Shown: positions 8,502 to 15,286 of the stretch, piece by piece
Layout: each line of letters begins with the position of its first letter
How positions within the stretch are numbered: position 1 is the stretch's first letter
Origin: Clostridia bacterium
GTDB taxonomy: Bacteria; Bacillota; Clostridia; Oscillospirales; Acutalibacteraceae
Direction: 5' to 3'
DNA: 34,463 bases
NCBI GenBank assembly: GCA_017517865.1
Contig: JAFWYB010000047.1
Span: 1 to 34,463, forward strand
Translations under genes and position numbers: made by a program
The notes under the pieces: model-generated
Told to the model about the DNA's origin: nothing
Seen by the model: only the letters and a program-made list of their open reading frames with translations
The model's database searches: none

Positions 8502-9689
8502 TCAGATTAAACCGTATTCTTTTGCGAGCTGCTCAAATTTAGCAAGCGAACGGATTATCATATCTGTGCTTACACAATATGAAAGGCGCACATAGCCGGG
8601 ATATCCGAAGGAATCACTGGGCACGAGAAGCAGATCGTATTTCTTTGCTGTTTCGCAAAACTCAGTTGCGCTTTCAACAGGGCTCTTTACAAACAGATAG
8701 AATGCACCGTCGGGCTTTGCAGTTTTAAAGCCGTACCTTTCAAAGGCTTCGAGAAGAATATCACGGTTCTTTTTATAAATTGAAATATCTCCCGTTTTGC
8801 CGACGCATTTTCTGATTACAAACTGCATCATTGAGGGAGCGCAGACGTAACCGAGAGAGCGTCCCGCACCGCACACGGCTTTATAAACAAGGCTGAAATC
8901 TTCAACCTCATCGGGAACGAGAATATAACCGATTCTGTCTCCGGGAAGGGAAAGTGACTTACTGTATGAATAACAGACAATTGTGTTTTTATAATACTTT
9001 GTAAGGAAGGGCACGGTAACATCACCGTAAACGAGTTCTCGGTAAGGCTCATCGGAAATAAGAAAAATCACTTTGCCGTATTCCTTCTGCTTTTTTTCAA
9101 GAATTTCACACATACCCTTTACCGTGGCTTCACTTAAAACTACGCCTGAGGGGTTGTTGGGCGAATTTACAACAACTGCCTTTGTTTTTGCCGTTATAGA
9201 CTTTTCAAAGGAGTCAAGATCAATCTGCAACTCATCGTTGCATTTTACTTCAACGGGCTTTCCGCCCTGCGATGTAATAAACACCTTATATTCCGGGAAA
9301 TAGGGCGCGAAAATAATTATCTCGTCGTCCCTTTGAATAATTGCTCTGAAGGTAATGCAAAGAGATGCGGCAGCACCGCAGGTCATATAAAGGTTGTTCA
9401 TTGTGAAGGCTGTACCGAAACGGCTGTTAAGGTCGTCAGCAATTGCTTTTCTGGTTTCATTATCACCCACTGCCGAGGTGTAGCCGTGAAGATCTGTTGA
9501 AAGCATATTTTCCGTAAGCTCGCGAATTGTTTCGTTGACAACGTCAGGGGCAGGAACACTGGGGTTTCCCAGACTGTAGTCGTAAACATTTTCTGCACCG
9601 ATTTCTGCCTTTCGCTTTTTTCCGTATTCAAAAATTTCTCGTATAACTGAGCTTTTTGCCCCTAATTCATACATCTCCATTGATACCAT
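8502..9689 (-). CDS. PLP-dependent aminotransferase, class I/II (probable aromatic aminotransferase)
   Basis: 395 aa from ATG at 9689. Fold-type I aminotransferase features: NNPSG at residues 178-182, ISDEPYRE with the cofactor-binding Asp, the Schiff-base lysine K244 in SYSKSLSLPGDR, and a C-terminal substrate arginine in YVRLSYCVS. By position as first gene of the Phe/Tyr operon it most likely transaminates phenylpyruvate and hydroxyphenylpyruvate. The sequence alone also fits an AspC-like aspartate aminotransferase. A GTG three codons upstream is possible, but AGGTGA is spaced correctly for the ATG. Two promoters lie upstream. Confidence 0.9.
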   Translation of the reverse strand: MVSMEMYELGAKSSVIREIFEYGKKRKAEIGAENVYDYSLGNPSVPAPDVVNETIRELTENMLSTDLHGYTSAVGDNETRKAIADDLNSRFGTAFTMNNLYMTCGAAASLCITFRAIIQRDDEIIIFAPYFPEYKVFITSQGGKPVEVKCNDELQIDLDSFEKSITAKTKAVVVNSPNNPSGVVLSEATVKGMCEILEKKQKEYGKVIFLISDEPYRELVYGDVTVPFLTKYYKNTIVCYSYSKSLSLPGDRIGYILVPDEVEDFSLVYKAVCGAGRSLGYVCAPSMMQFVIRKCVGKTGDISIYKKNRDILLEAFERYGFKTAKPDGAFYLFVKSPVESATEFCETAKKYDLLLVPSDSFGYPGYVRLSYCVSTDMIIRSLAKFEQLAKEYGLI

Positions 9690-9744
9690 AAATATCACCT
9701 GTTATCCTTATGTTTATTACCTCTTTAACGAAGCTTGAAAAGTT

Positions 9745-9773
9745 ATTATACATCATTAATTAAATCCGGTCAA
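9745..9773 (-). promoter_or_regulatory. proximal promoter (P2) of the aromatic operon
   Basis: Minus strand: -35 TTGACC at 9768-9773, 17-bp spacer, -10 TATAAT at 9745-9750. The predicted start is about 50 bases before the aminotransferase ATG. Near-consensus. Confidence 0.82.
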
Positions 9774-9787
9774 TAAAAAAACCTCAT
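9770..9787 (-). other. micro-ORF encoding M-R-F-F-Y between the two aro promoters
   Basis: ATG AGG TTT TTT TAT TGA on the minus strand: five codons, three of them for Phe and Tyr, the end products of the operon. Only transcripts from P1 contain it, and its stop codon overlaps the P2 -35 box. No convincing ribosome binding site precedes it, so translation is doubtful. The T7 run could also be a plain U-tract. Confidence 0.25.
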
Positions 9788-9850
9788 TTTGTCTGTAATA
9801 TAAGCTGTTCACTTTACCACTTTAAAGCTTTGCAGTTTTAAATTACTACA

Positions 9851-9879
9851 ATATTATCACTCCTTTTTTCGCTTGTCAA
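9851..9879 (-). promoter_or_regulatory. distal promoter (P1) of the aromatic operon
   Basis: Minus strand: -35 TTGACA at 9874-9879, 17-bp spacer, -10 TAATAT at 9851-9856 with a TG-N extension. It lies just after the WYL gene terminator and gives a leader of about 155 bases. The leader contains a direct repeat of CACTTTA (plus strand 9810-9816 and 9818-9824) and a weak AU-rich fold. No T-box consensus is present. Confidence 0.8.
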
Positions 9880-9887
9880 TAGTTTAA

Positions 9888-9923
9888 ATAAAAAAATCCT
9901 CTTTAAAATCATTTCAAAGAGGA
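9888..9923 (-). terminator. intrinsic terminator of the WYL regulator gene
   Basis: Minus strand: stem TCCTCTTT / AAAGAGGA (9916-9923 with 9897-9904) followed by a run of seven T. It begins nine bases past the stop of the regulator gene and separates it from P1 of the aro operon. Confidence 0.88.
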
Positions 9924-9931
9924 CTCTTATA

Positions 9932-10939
9932 TTAAATTCTGTAAATGCTCAGTATTTCTTCAGCCTTATCTCTTACATCTTCTCGCAGTTTTTTAGGTGC
10001 AATAACCTCTACCTTAGAGCCAAACTGCATCAACCACGAAACAAGGCCCTCACTTACAACACATTTGGCGGTAAGCATAAAACGACCCTCTCGGTTAGAT
10101 TTCTTCAATTTTGCCTCTGAGCCGAAACGGTCAAGTATTTCTTCGATTATAGAATTATCACAGCAAAGCTCAAGTCGCTGAGTGTCACCGCTGAACATAT
10201 TAAAAATCTTACCCGAATAATCGGCAGAATCGAAAAAATGCTTGTAGGGTGAAACCTCACTGAAATCTCTTGCGGGGATATCAGTAATCTCAACCTTTTT
10301 CATTCTGTCAATTCTCGTATGCATGAGGTTATCATATTTTTCATTGTTTGCAACAAGATAATAGTGGTCATTGCTCCATATAAGTGCATAGGGACTCACA
10401 CAATGCTCTCTTTCCGTTACGGTATACGCATCCTCACTTTCGTTCATCGTTCTTTTCTGGTAAATGAAGCTTACCTGCTTTCTCTTCTGAATCGCTCTGT
10501 TGAGAATGTCGATATTGTAATAAATCTCTTCATTGGTGCATTTTACGCGGTTATCAATATACACCTGGCCCTCAATCAGTCTTCTCTGACCTTCGCTGCA
10601 AAGAGTGCCTATCTTCTTGATAAGCTCCTTTGACTTTTTCTGTGTAATAAAGTTTGCAGCCTGAACAGCATCAATAAGGAGTCTCAGCTCCGGAAGCTCA
10701 AACTCTCTTGAAAGCACGCTGTAGCCTACTCTGGGAATACGCTCCGCACTTATATCAAGACCGTATTCCCTTAGTGCCTTAACGTCACCGTAAACCGACT
10801 TTCTTTCACAGCTTATCCCCTTTTCGGCGAGCATTTCAATTATCTGTTCAACACTTACGGGATTTTCCTCATCACTTACTTTTTCAAGATAATCCTTTAT
10901 GTATAAAAGCTTAAGCTTTGTATAGCCCTTGTCTGCCAT
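9932..10939 (-). CDS. WYL-domain transcriptional regulator (DeoR/HTH_11-like)
   Basis: 335 aa. Residues 1-65 form a winged helix-turn-helix (KLKLLYIKDYL...VEQIIEMLAEKGI...RKSVYGDVKALREYG), as in YafY/DeoR-type proteins. A WYL domain follows around 130-210, with PYALIWSNDHYYLVA and THRIDRM-like elements (here HTRIDRM), then a C-terminal WCX-like extension. WYL proteins bind small or nucleotide ligands and control transcription; the target is unknown. The start is ATG at 10939 behind AGAGGTG. Ten further in-frame upstream codons run into the GH2 terminator hairpin and are not favoured. Its neighbours (GH2 gene upstream, aro operon downstream) are candidate targets by proximity only. Confidence 0.86.
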   Translation of the reverse strand: MADKGYTKLKLLYIKDYLEKVSDEENPVSVEQIIEMLAEKGISCERKSVYGDVKALREYGLDISAERIPRVGYSVLSREFELPELRLLIDAVQAANFITQKKSKELIKKIGTLCSEGQRRLIEGQVYIDNRVKCTNEEIYYNIDILNRAIQKRKQVSFIYQKRTMNESEDAYTVTEREHCVSPYALIWSNDHYYLVANNEKYDNLMHTRIDRMKKVEITDIPARDFSEVSPYKHFFDSADYSGKIFNMFSGDTQRLELCCDNSIIEEILDRFGSEAKLKKSNREGRFMLTAKCVVSEGLVSWLMQFGSKVEVIAPKKLREDVRDKAEEILSIYRI

Positions 10940-10959
10940 ATGTGCACCTCTCTTATTCA

Positions 10960-10995
10960 AAATAAGCACCGCATCAGAGGGTGCAGTGCTTATTT
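10960..10995 (-). terminator. intrinsic terminator after the GH2 gene
   Basis: Minus strand: an AAATAAGCAC ... GTGCTTATTT stem with an extra GCA/TGC inner helix and an 8-nt loop, ending in TTATTTT. It lies 18 bases after the GH2 stop and just 20 bases before the WYL start codon. I see no separate promoter for the regulator, so read-through is possible. Confidence 0.75.
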
Positions 10996-11012
10996 ACAAT
11001 CGGATGATATTA

Positions 11013-12779
11013 TCAGTAGGTCATTTTTGCATTGAGGTCCTTAACTACGTCCTCATGAAGCTTTACAAGCTCACGGTCATAGGAAAGCATACCGTTAACC
11101 TCAAATTCAACATCTGAAACCTGGGTATAAACCGTAGCGGAAAGTCCATTTTTAATCTGAGGGATAATCTGCTTTTCGTGAAGCTTTCTGTAAGCCTCGG
11201 TAAGAGCATCCTTACTCTTATACATCTGATAGCCGAAGCTCTTTGAGTAATTCCATACGTGGCCCTCAATATTGTGGCTATATCCGCCGTATTCACTCAG
11301 TACAATAGGTCTGCCGTCGTACTTAGGAAGAATAACGGGAAGGATGTATTTATGCATACTTCTGAAATCCGCACCCTTCTGGTCGTACCAACCGCTTGCG
11401 TGGTCGCAGAAGCGTGAGGGATCCTTTTCCTTGGTCCAGTCGCCTATTCTCTTGGCATCAAACTGTCCCCAGCCTTCATTGAAGGGAACCCAACAGCAGA
11501 TTGAGGTGAAATTGTAAAGGTTGTCAATCATCTCCTCATATTCTTCCTCGAACTGAGTTCTCCACTCAATTTTGTCTCTGTTGAAGGTCTTATATGCATT
11601 ATCCTTCTTTGTCATATAAACAAGAGGGTTGAGTGTGCCGTGGATGTTGGGAAGTACACCGGCATGGAAAAGGTTAAGAGCCTTGCCGCCGCTTACCATA
11701 TCCTGCCATACAAGCATACCGATTTTATCGCAGAGATAATACCATCTGTGACTTTCAACCTTGATATGCTTACGAAGCATATTGAAGCCTAAATCCTTCA
11801 TCTTCTGAATGTCGTAAATCATTGCTTCCTCGGTGGGAGGAGTCATCTGGCCGTCACTCCAATAACCCTGGTCAAGAAGCCCCTTCTGAAAATAGGGCTC
11901 ATTATTAAGGAACAGACGTGCATATCCGCCGTATTCACCGATTGAGAACTTTCTCATACCGAAATAGCCCTTTACCGAGTCAACCTCTGTGCCGTCTTTA
12001 GTAAGAGTAAGCACGAAATCGTAAAGGAAGGGGCTTTCGGGGCTCCAGAGCTTTGCTTCGGGCACAGCTATTCTTGCATCGGTGCCGATTTCAGCTTCTG
12101 AAACAAGATTTTCACCGTCGAAAATCTTTATATTAAGAGTGCCCTCACCCTTAACATCGGTCTTGACAGCAATAACGCCCTCGTCAATATCAGGGGTGAG
12201 CTTATATGATGAAATATAGCTTTCGTTCACGCCCTCAAGCCAAACTGTCTGCCATATACCCGAGGTTGAGGTATACCAGAAGCCGTGTGATTCACTTGCC
12301 TGCTTACCTCTGTTCTGCCAACCGTCATCTGTGGGATCCCACACCTTAACAACAAGCTCGTTTTCACCGTCTTTAAGATAATCAGTAATATCAAAACAGA
12401 AGGGGTTATAGCCACCGATATGCTTACCGACCTTTTCGCCGTTTACATATACCTTTGCCTTCCAGTCAACAGCTTCAAAGTGAAGAAGAATCCTCTTTCC
12501 GCTGAATTCATCGGAAAGTGTAAATTTCTTTCTGTACCAGAGAAGATTATTCTTGCTTACTCTTTTGCATATACCCGAAAGACAGCTTTCAACAGCAAAG
12601 GGTACGCGGATTCTGTCGGTGTATTCATCACACCAATCCTTATCCTCGTCTGTAATTGCAAAATCAAAGAAGCCGTTAAGGTTCATCCAGCAATCTCTGA
12701 CCATCTGAGGTCTGGGATATTCGGGAAGCGGCATATCACACATAGCTGCATCTGCCCAACGTGTTTTTAATGTCATCAT
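11013..12779 (-). CDS. glycoside hydrolase family 2 enzyme (beta-galactosidase/beta-glucuronidase-like), cytoplasmic
   Basis: 588 aa with the GH2 layout: a jelly-roll sugar-binding domain at about residues 25-190 (FDFAITDE, WYRKKF, VNGEKVGKHIGGYNPF), an immunoglobulin-like domain to about 285 (AVPEAKLWSPESPFLY), then a TIM barrel. The acid/base glutamate is E435 in FNEGW and the nucleophile is E496 in VLSEYGG. There is no signal peptide, so it acts on imported sugar. Specificity (galactoside, glucuronide, mannoside) cannot be assigned. The start is ATG at 12779 with GGAGG about 10 bases upstream. The preceding SH3-protein gene ends 30 bases away with no terminator between, so the two are probably cotranscribed. 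Confidence 0.9.
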   Translation of the reverse strand: MMTLKTRWADAAMCDMPLPEYPRPQMVRDCWMNLNGFFDFAITDEDKDWCDEYTDRIRVPFAVESCLSGICKRVSKNNLLWYRKKFTLSDEFSGKRILLHFEAVDWKAKVYVNGEKVGKHIGGYNPFCFDITDYLKDGENELVVKVWDPTDDGWQNRGKQASESHGFWYTSTSGIWQTVWLEGVNESYISSYKLTPDIDEGVIAVKTDVKGEGTLNIKIFDGENLVSEAEIGTDARIAVPEAKLWSPESPFLYDFVLTLTKDGTEVDSVKGYFGMRKFSIGEYGGYARLFLNNEPYFQKGLLDQGYWSDGQMTPPTEEAMIYDIQKMKDLGFNMLRKHIKVESHRWYYLCDKIGMLVWQDMVSGGKALNLFHAGVLPNIHGTLNPLVYMTKKDNAYKTFNRDKIEWRTQFEEEYEEMIDNLYNFTSICCWVPFNEGWGQFDAKRIGDWTKEKDPSRFCDHASGWYDQKGADFRSMHKYILPVILPKYDGRPIVLSEYGGYSHNIEGHVWNYSKSFGYQMYKSKDALTEAYRKLHEKQIIPQIKNGLSATVYTQVSDVEFEVNGMLSYDRELVKLHEDVVKDLNAKMTY

Positions 12780-12809
12780 AATAATATTTCCTCCGGTTTA
12801 ATTTTTTTC

Positions 12810-14504
12810 TTATTTAAGATATTCGGTTGCTACCCAGCCGTTTATACCTGAAGTCAGGTCTGTTACATAAGCCCAGCCCGAAACACCGGATTTATAGCCG
12901 ATAATTTTCACGGGATAGTTAATGGGAACGGTCTTTATAACATCGTAGTCCTTACCGGGTCCCTTTCTCAGATTGAGAGAATAGGTTGTATATTTTGTTT
13001 CACCGCTGCCGCTCTTATCGGGCTGAACGGTATTTTTATTTACCTTTGTAGTATCCTCAATGGGGCGCTCATCCTCAATATTGCTGCTTACTACCCAGCC
13101 GTAGGTACCAAAGCGTGTTGAATAAACATAGCAATATCCTTTTTCCTTTGCAAGCACCTTAACCTCTGCGCCCTTTCCGAGAGCCTGGACCCAGTCTGAC
13201 GAAGCAGAGGGGCCACCCATCATATCGACCTTTTTGGTTGTATAGCCGAGATAGCTCTCCGAAAGATACTTTGAAGGCTTCTGAATCTTTGCATCACCGT
13301 TTATTCCGTATGGATTTACGGTAGTGTCAGGCTTTGTGGTGGAGGGGCTTGTAGTGGTCGGCCTTGTGGTTGAAGGTCTTGTGGTGGAGGGCTTTGTTGT
13401 AGAGGGCTTTGTTGTACCCTCTGCTGTGGGCTCTGTAGTACCTTCGGTTGAGGGCTCAGTTACACCTTCAGTTGAGGGCTCGGTTACTTCATCCTCTGCC
13501 GGTACAGTTGTAAGCACATCATCTGTCAGATCCTCCTCAGAGGTTTGGTCTGCCTCTGTTGTTTCATCAGCGGCATTGGTTTCGCCATCATCCTTGGCTG
13601 AAGGATTGGTTGTATTTACAACCGCAACGTTTTTATCGGTAGTGGTGTCGGGTTTTTCAGGAATAACCTTTTTAACGATGTATCCGCCTGCAACGACAAG
13701 ACAGATAAGAAGAAGACAAAGAACAACAACCCTGGCGGCTGCACCCTTTTTGCCGTTTCCTATATAGGTGTCGTTATCGTCATCGGCAACCTCTTCGAGC
13801 TCTTCCTCGGACTTTTCTTCCTTTTCCTGCTGAACGTAAGCTTCCTGCTCATCCTCGGCGGGGAGAATAACGGGTGTTATGACCTCTACATCCTCCTGCT
13901 CCTCATAAGCAATAAAGGCTTCCTCTGTATCCTCCTCATCGATATAATCTTCATATTCTTCTGCAGCTTCAGCCGATACGGAGGAAAGATCTTCATATTC
14001 GGGCTCCTCTGAGTATCCGCTCTGAGCTTCGGGTTCGTATTCGGGAGGAAGAAATTCCTCTGCAGAAATATCTTCCGCTGTTGCAGGAGCTGACTCTGCC
14101 TCAGGTTCTTCAGCTTCATCCGACTCTGCTTCGGGTTCTTCTGCTGCGGCTGACTCTGCTTCAGCTATAGGCTCTGTATCTGCTGCTTCTTGCTCTTCTG
14201 CCTGTGCAGCATCCGTTTCAGCTACTGTTACCTCTGCTTCAATTTCCTCTGCTGCAGGCTCTTGCTGAACAAGAACTATTTTTTCCGGATCGTATTCGGG
14301 CACCTCTATAACGGGCTCTTCAACAAGAATTTCCTTTACGGGCACTTCAGGAGCCTTTATTGGCTCTGAGCCGAAAATATTGGGCATATAACCGGGTATG
14401 CTTACCTCTTCCTGTTCTGAGCCGTCAAGGCTGATAATCATACCGCATTCGGGGCAAAGCTCACTGCCGTCGGGTATATTGCTTGAACAAAAACTGCACT
14501 TCAT
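12810..14504 (-). CDS. zinc-ribbon, single-pass membrane protein with extracytoplasmic tandem SH3 domains
   Basis: 564 aa. In order: an N-terminal zinc ribbon with CSFC and CPEC at residues 3-6 and 18-21; a long Glu/Ala/Pro-rich acidic stretch to about 245; one transmembrane helix at about 254-277; a Thr/Ser/Pro-rich linker at about 328-395 built of short TEPSTEGT and TKPSTTRP-type repeats; and two bacterial SH3 domains at about 416-475 and 505-564 (LNLRKGPGKDYDVI, GWVATEYL). The topology implies an inside zinc ribbon and outside SH3 domains that probably contact peptidoglycan. An in-frame GTG three codons upstream is rejected for the ATG at 14504, which has AGGAG at 8 bases. Function is unknown; an envelope-linked sensor or scaffold is inference. 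Confidence 0.82.
   Translation of the reverse strand: MKCSFCSSNIPDGSELCPECGMIISLDGSEQEEVSIPGYMPNIFGSEPIKAPEVPVKEILVEEPVIEVPEYDPEKIVLVQQEPAAEEIEAEVTVAETDAAQAEEQEAADTEPIAEAESAAAEEPEAESDEAEEPEAESAPATAEDISAEEFLPPEYEPEAQSGYSEEPEYEDLSSVSAEAAEEYEDYIDEEDTEEAFIAYEEQEDVEVITPVILPAEDEQEAYVQQEKEEKSEEELEEVADDDNDTYIGNGKKGAAARVVVLCLLLICLVVAGGYIVKKVIPEKPDTTTDKNVAVVNTTNPSAKDDGETNAADETTEADQTSEEDLTDDVLTTVPAEDEVTEPSTEGVTEPSTEGTTEPTAEGTTKPSTTKPSTTRPSTTRPTTTSPSTTKPDTTVNPYGINGDAKIQKPSKYLSESYLGYTTKKVDMMGGPSASSDWVQALGKGAEVKVLAKEKGYCYVYSTRFGTYGWVVSSNIEDERPIEDTTKVNKNTVQPDKSGSGETKYTTYSLNLRKGPGKDYDVIKTVPINYPVKIIGYKSGVSGWAYVTDLTSGINGWVATEYLK
13320..13500 (-). repeat. degenerate short tandem repeats encoding the Thr/Pro linker
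   Basis: On the plus strand the units read like GTGGTTGAAGGTCTT and GGCTCAGTTACACCTTCAGT, repeated with small changes. They encode the PSTTKPSTT and TEPSTEG segments of the SH3 protein. Such runs vary in copy number between strains by slippage. Confidence 0.7.
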
Positions 14505-14551
14505 ATATGTCACTCCTGTTATTTAAACTTTTGCACAATAATCTATGTTAT

Positions 14552-14580
14552 ATATTAGCACATAGTAAAATCAATTTCAA
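14552..14580 (-). promoter_or_regulatory. promoter of the SH3-protein / GH2 unit
   Basis: Minus strand: -35 TTGAAA at 14575-14580, 17-bp spacer, -10 TAATAT at 14552-14557, about 48 bases before the ATG of the SH3-protein gene. Confidence 0.72.
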
Positions 14581-14610
14581 TAAGAAAGTATAAATAATAA
14601 CATGTTATGA

Positions 14611-14649
14611 CATAAAAATATCTCCGACATACTGTTGTACATCGGAGAT
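14611..14649 (-). terminator. terminator closing the 14.6-15.1 kb unit (possibly bidirectional)
   Basis: Stem ATCTCCGA (14620-14627) with TCGGAGAT (14642-14649), extended by inner TAC/GTA pairs. T-rich runs follow on both sides. Read on the minus strand it ends transcripts coming from the promoter at 15116-15144. Confidence 0.78.
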
Positions 14650-14824
14650 TATATTTTTAATTTTAACTATCTGTCTTATATGTATCTCTATTTATTCAGC
14701 CTAATATGAGTTTTCTAAACAACGAACGTTTCGGCAGGTTGGCATCTGGCAACCTCTGCCCTCTTTATTTTCGTCACATCAGCTTTTTTACCTGTATTCT
14801 CTTTTATTCCTTTTTCCGAGAATC

Positions 14825-15031
14825 TTACTCCTGATCAGGTATGAGATACTTGTTTTCTTCGGCTTCAATTTCTTCCGGTATTATTAAAAGAAATTTCTCC
14901 AGAAGCCTTTATTCTTTATATATTATATTTAAATCCGCATCGTAGCGACCTGATATCATTTTATGTTCCTTAGCAAAACTTACTTCGGAAATTACCGCTT
15001 CAATTTCTTTACACTGAAACGCTTGACTCAT
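14825..15031 (-). pseudogene. remnant or unusual small gene: 40 codons, in-frame TAA, then 27 more codons
   Basis: The minus-strand frame from ATG at 15031 encodes a 40-residue piece (starting MSQAFQCKEIEAVISEVSFA) ending at TAA 14909-14911. The same frame then stays open for 27 codons (RLLEKFLLIIPEEIEAEENK...) to a second TAA at 14825. Composition looks protein-like on both sides of the stop, which suggests a gene broken by one nonsense change. There is no ribosome site before this ATG and stops lie just upstream, so the 5' end may also be damaged. No family recognised. The whole 14650-15115 stretch has a clear promoter and terminator but no intact gene, so a non-coding RNA is the alternative. 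Confidence 0.4.
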
Positions 15032-15115
15032 TTAATTTTATTTTTATGTTATCAAATCGTACGGTTTACATTAAACAGTACATTGGTAACACCCCTTTCT
15101 TTATCTTGTGGCTTC

Positions 15116-15144
15116 ATTATATATCATTTTCATCAATTCGTCAA
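15116..15144 (-). promoter_or_regulatory. strong promoter of the 14.6-15.1 kb unit
   Basis: Minus strand: -35 TTGACG at 15139-15144, 17-bp spacer, -10 TATAAT at 15116-15121. A ribosome-site-like AAGGGGTG with an ATG six bases later follows about 25 bases on, but that frame stops after five codons. Confidence 0.8.
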
Positions 15145-15199
15145 TAGTTTTCAACAAATAAATATATTTTTATTTATTTTGTATAATCAGTTATGCAAA

Positions 15200-15230
15200 A
15201 ACAGGGCTTCATACGACCTGAAACCCTGTT
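15200..15230 (-). terminator. intrinsic terminator of the FAD oxidoreductase gene
   Basis: Minus strand: a 12-bp stem AACAGGGTTTCA / TGAAGCCCTGTT (one G-U) with a 7-nt loop and a TTTT tail. It lies about 57 bases past the stop at 15287. Confidence 0.85.
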
Positions 15231-15286
15231 GATATATCTTTGCAGATATAGTGTTTTTGCTATTTTAACCAATATGCATTCTGGAC

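Noticed and set aside
9690-9931. T-box or amino-acid riboswitch in the aro leader
   Set aside because: No T-box consensus (TGGNACC), no specifier stem and no terminator/antiterminator pair found.
9932-10969. Longer WYL protein starting at 10969
   Set aside because: The extra ten codons lie in the GH2 terminator hairpin and have no ribosome site; the ATG at 10939 does.
13324-13767. 147-codon plus-strand frame rich in Val/Ser/Gly
   Set aside because: It is the antisense of the Thr/Pro repeats in the SH3-protein gene; repetitive composition explains the open frame.
14611-15144. tmRNA, RNase P, 6S or other known large RNA in the 14.6-15.1 kb unit
   Set aside because: None of the landmarks I know (tRNA-like ends with a tag ORF, GAGGAAAGTCC-type core) is present.
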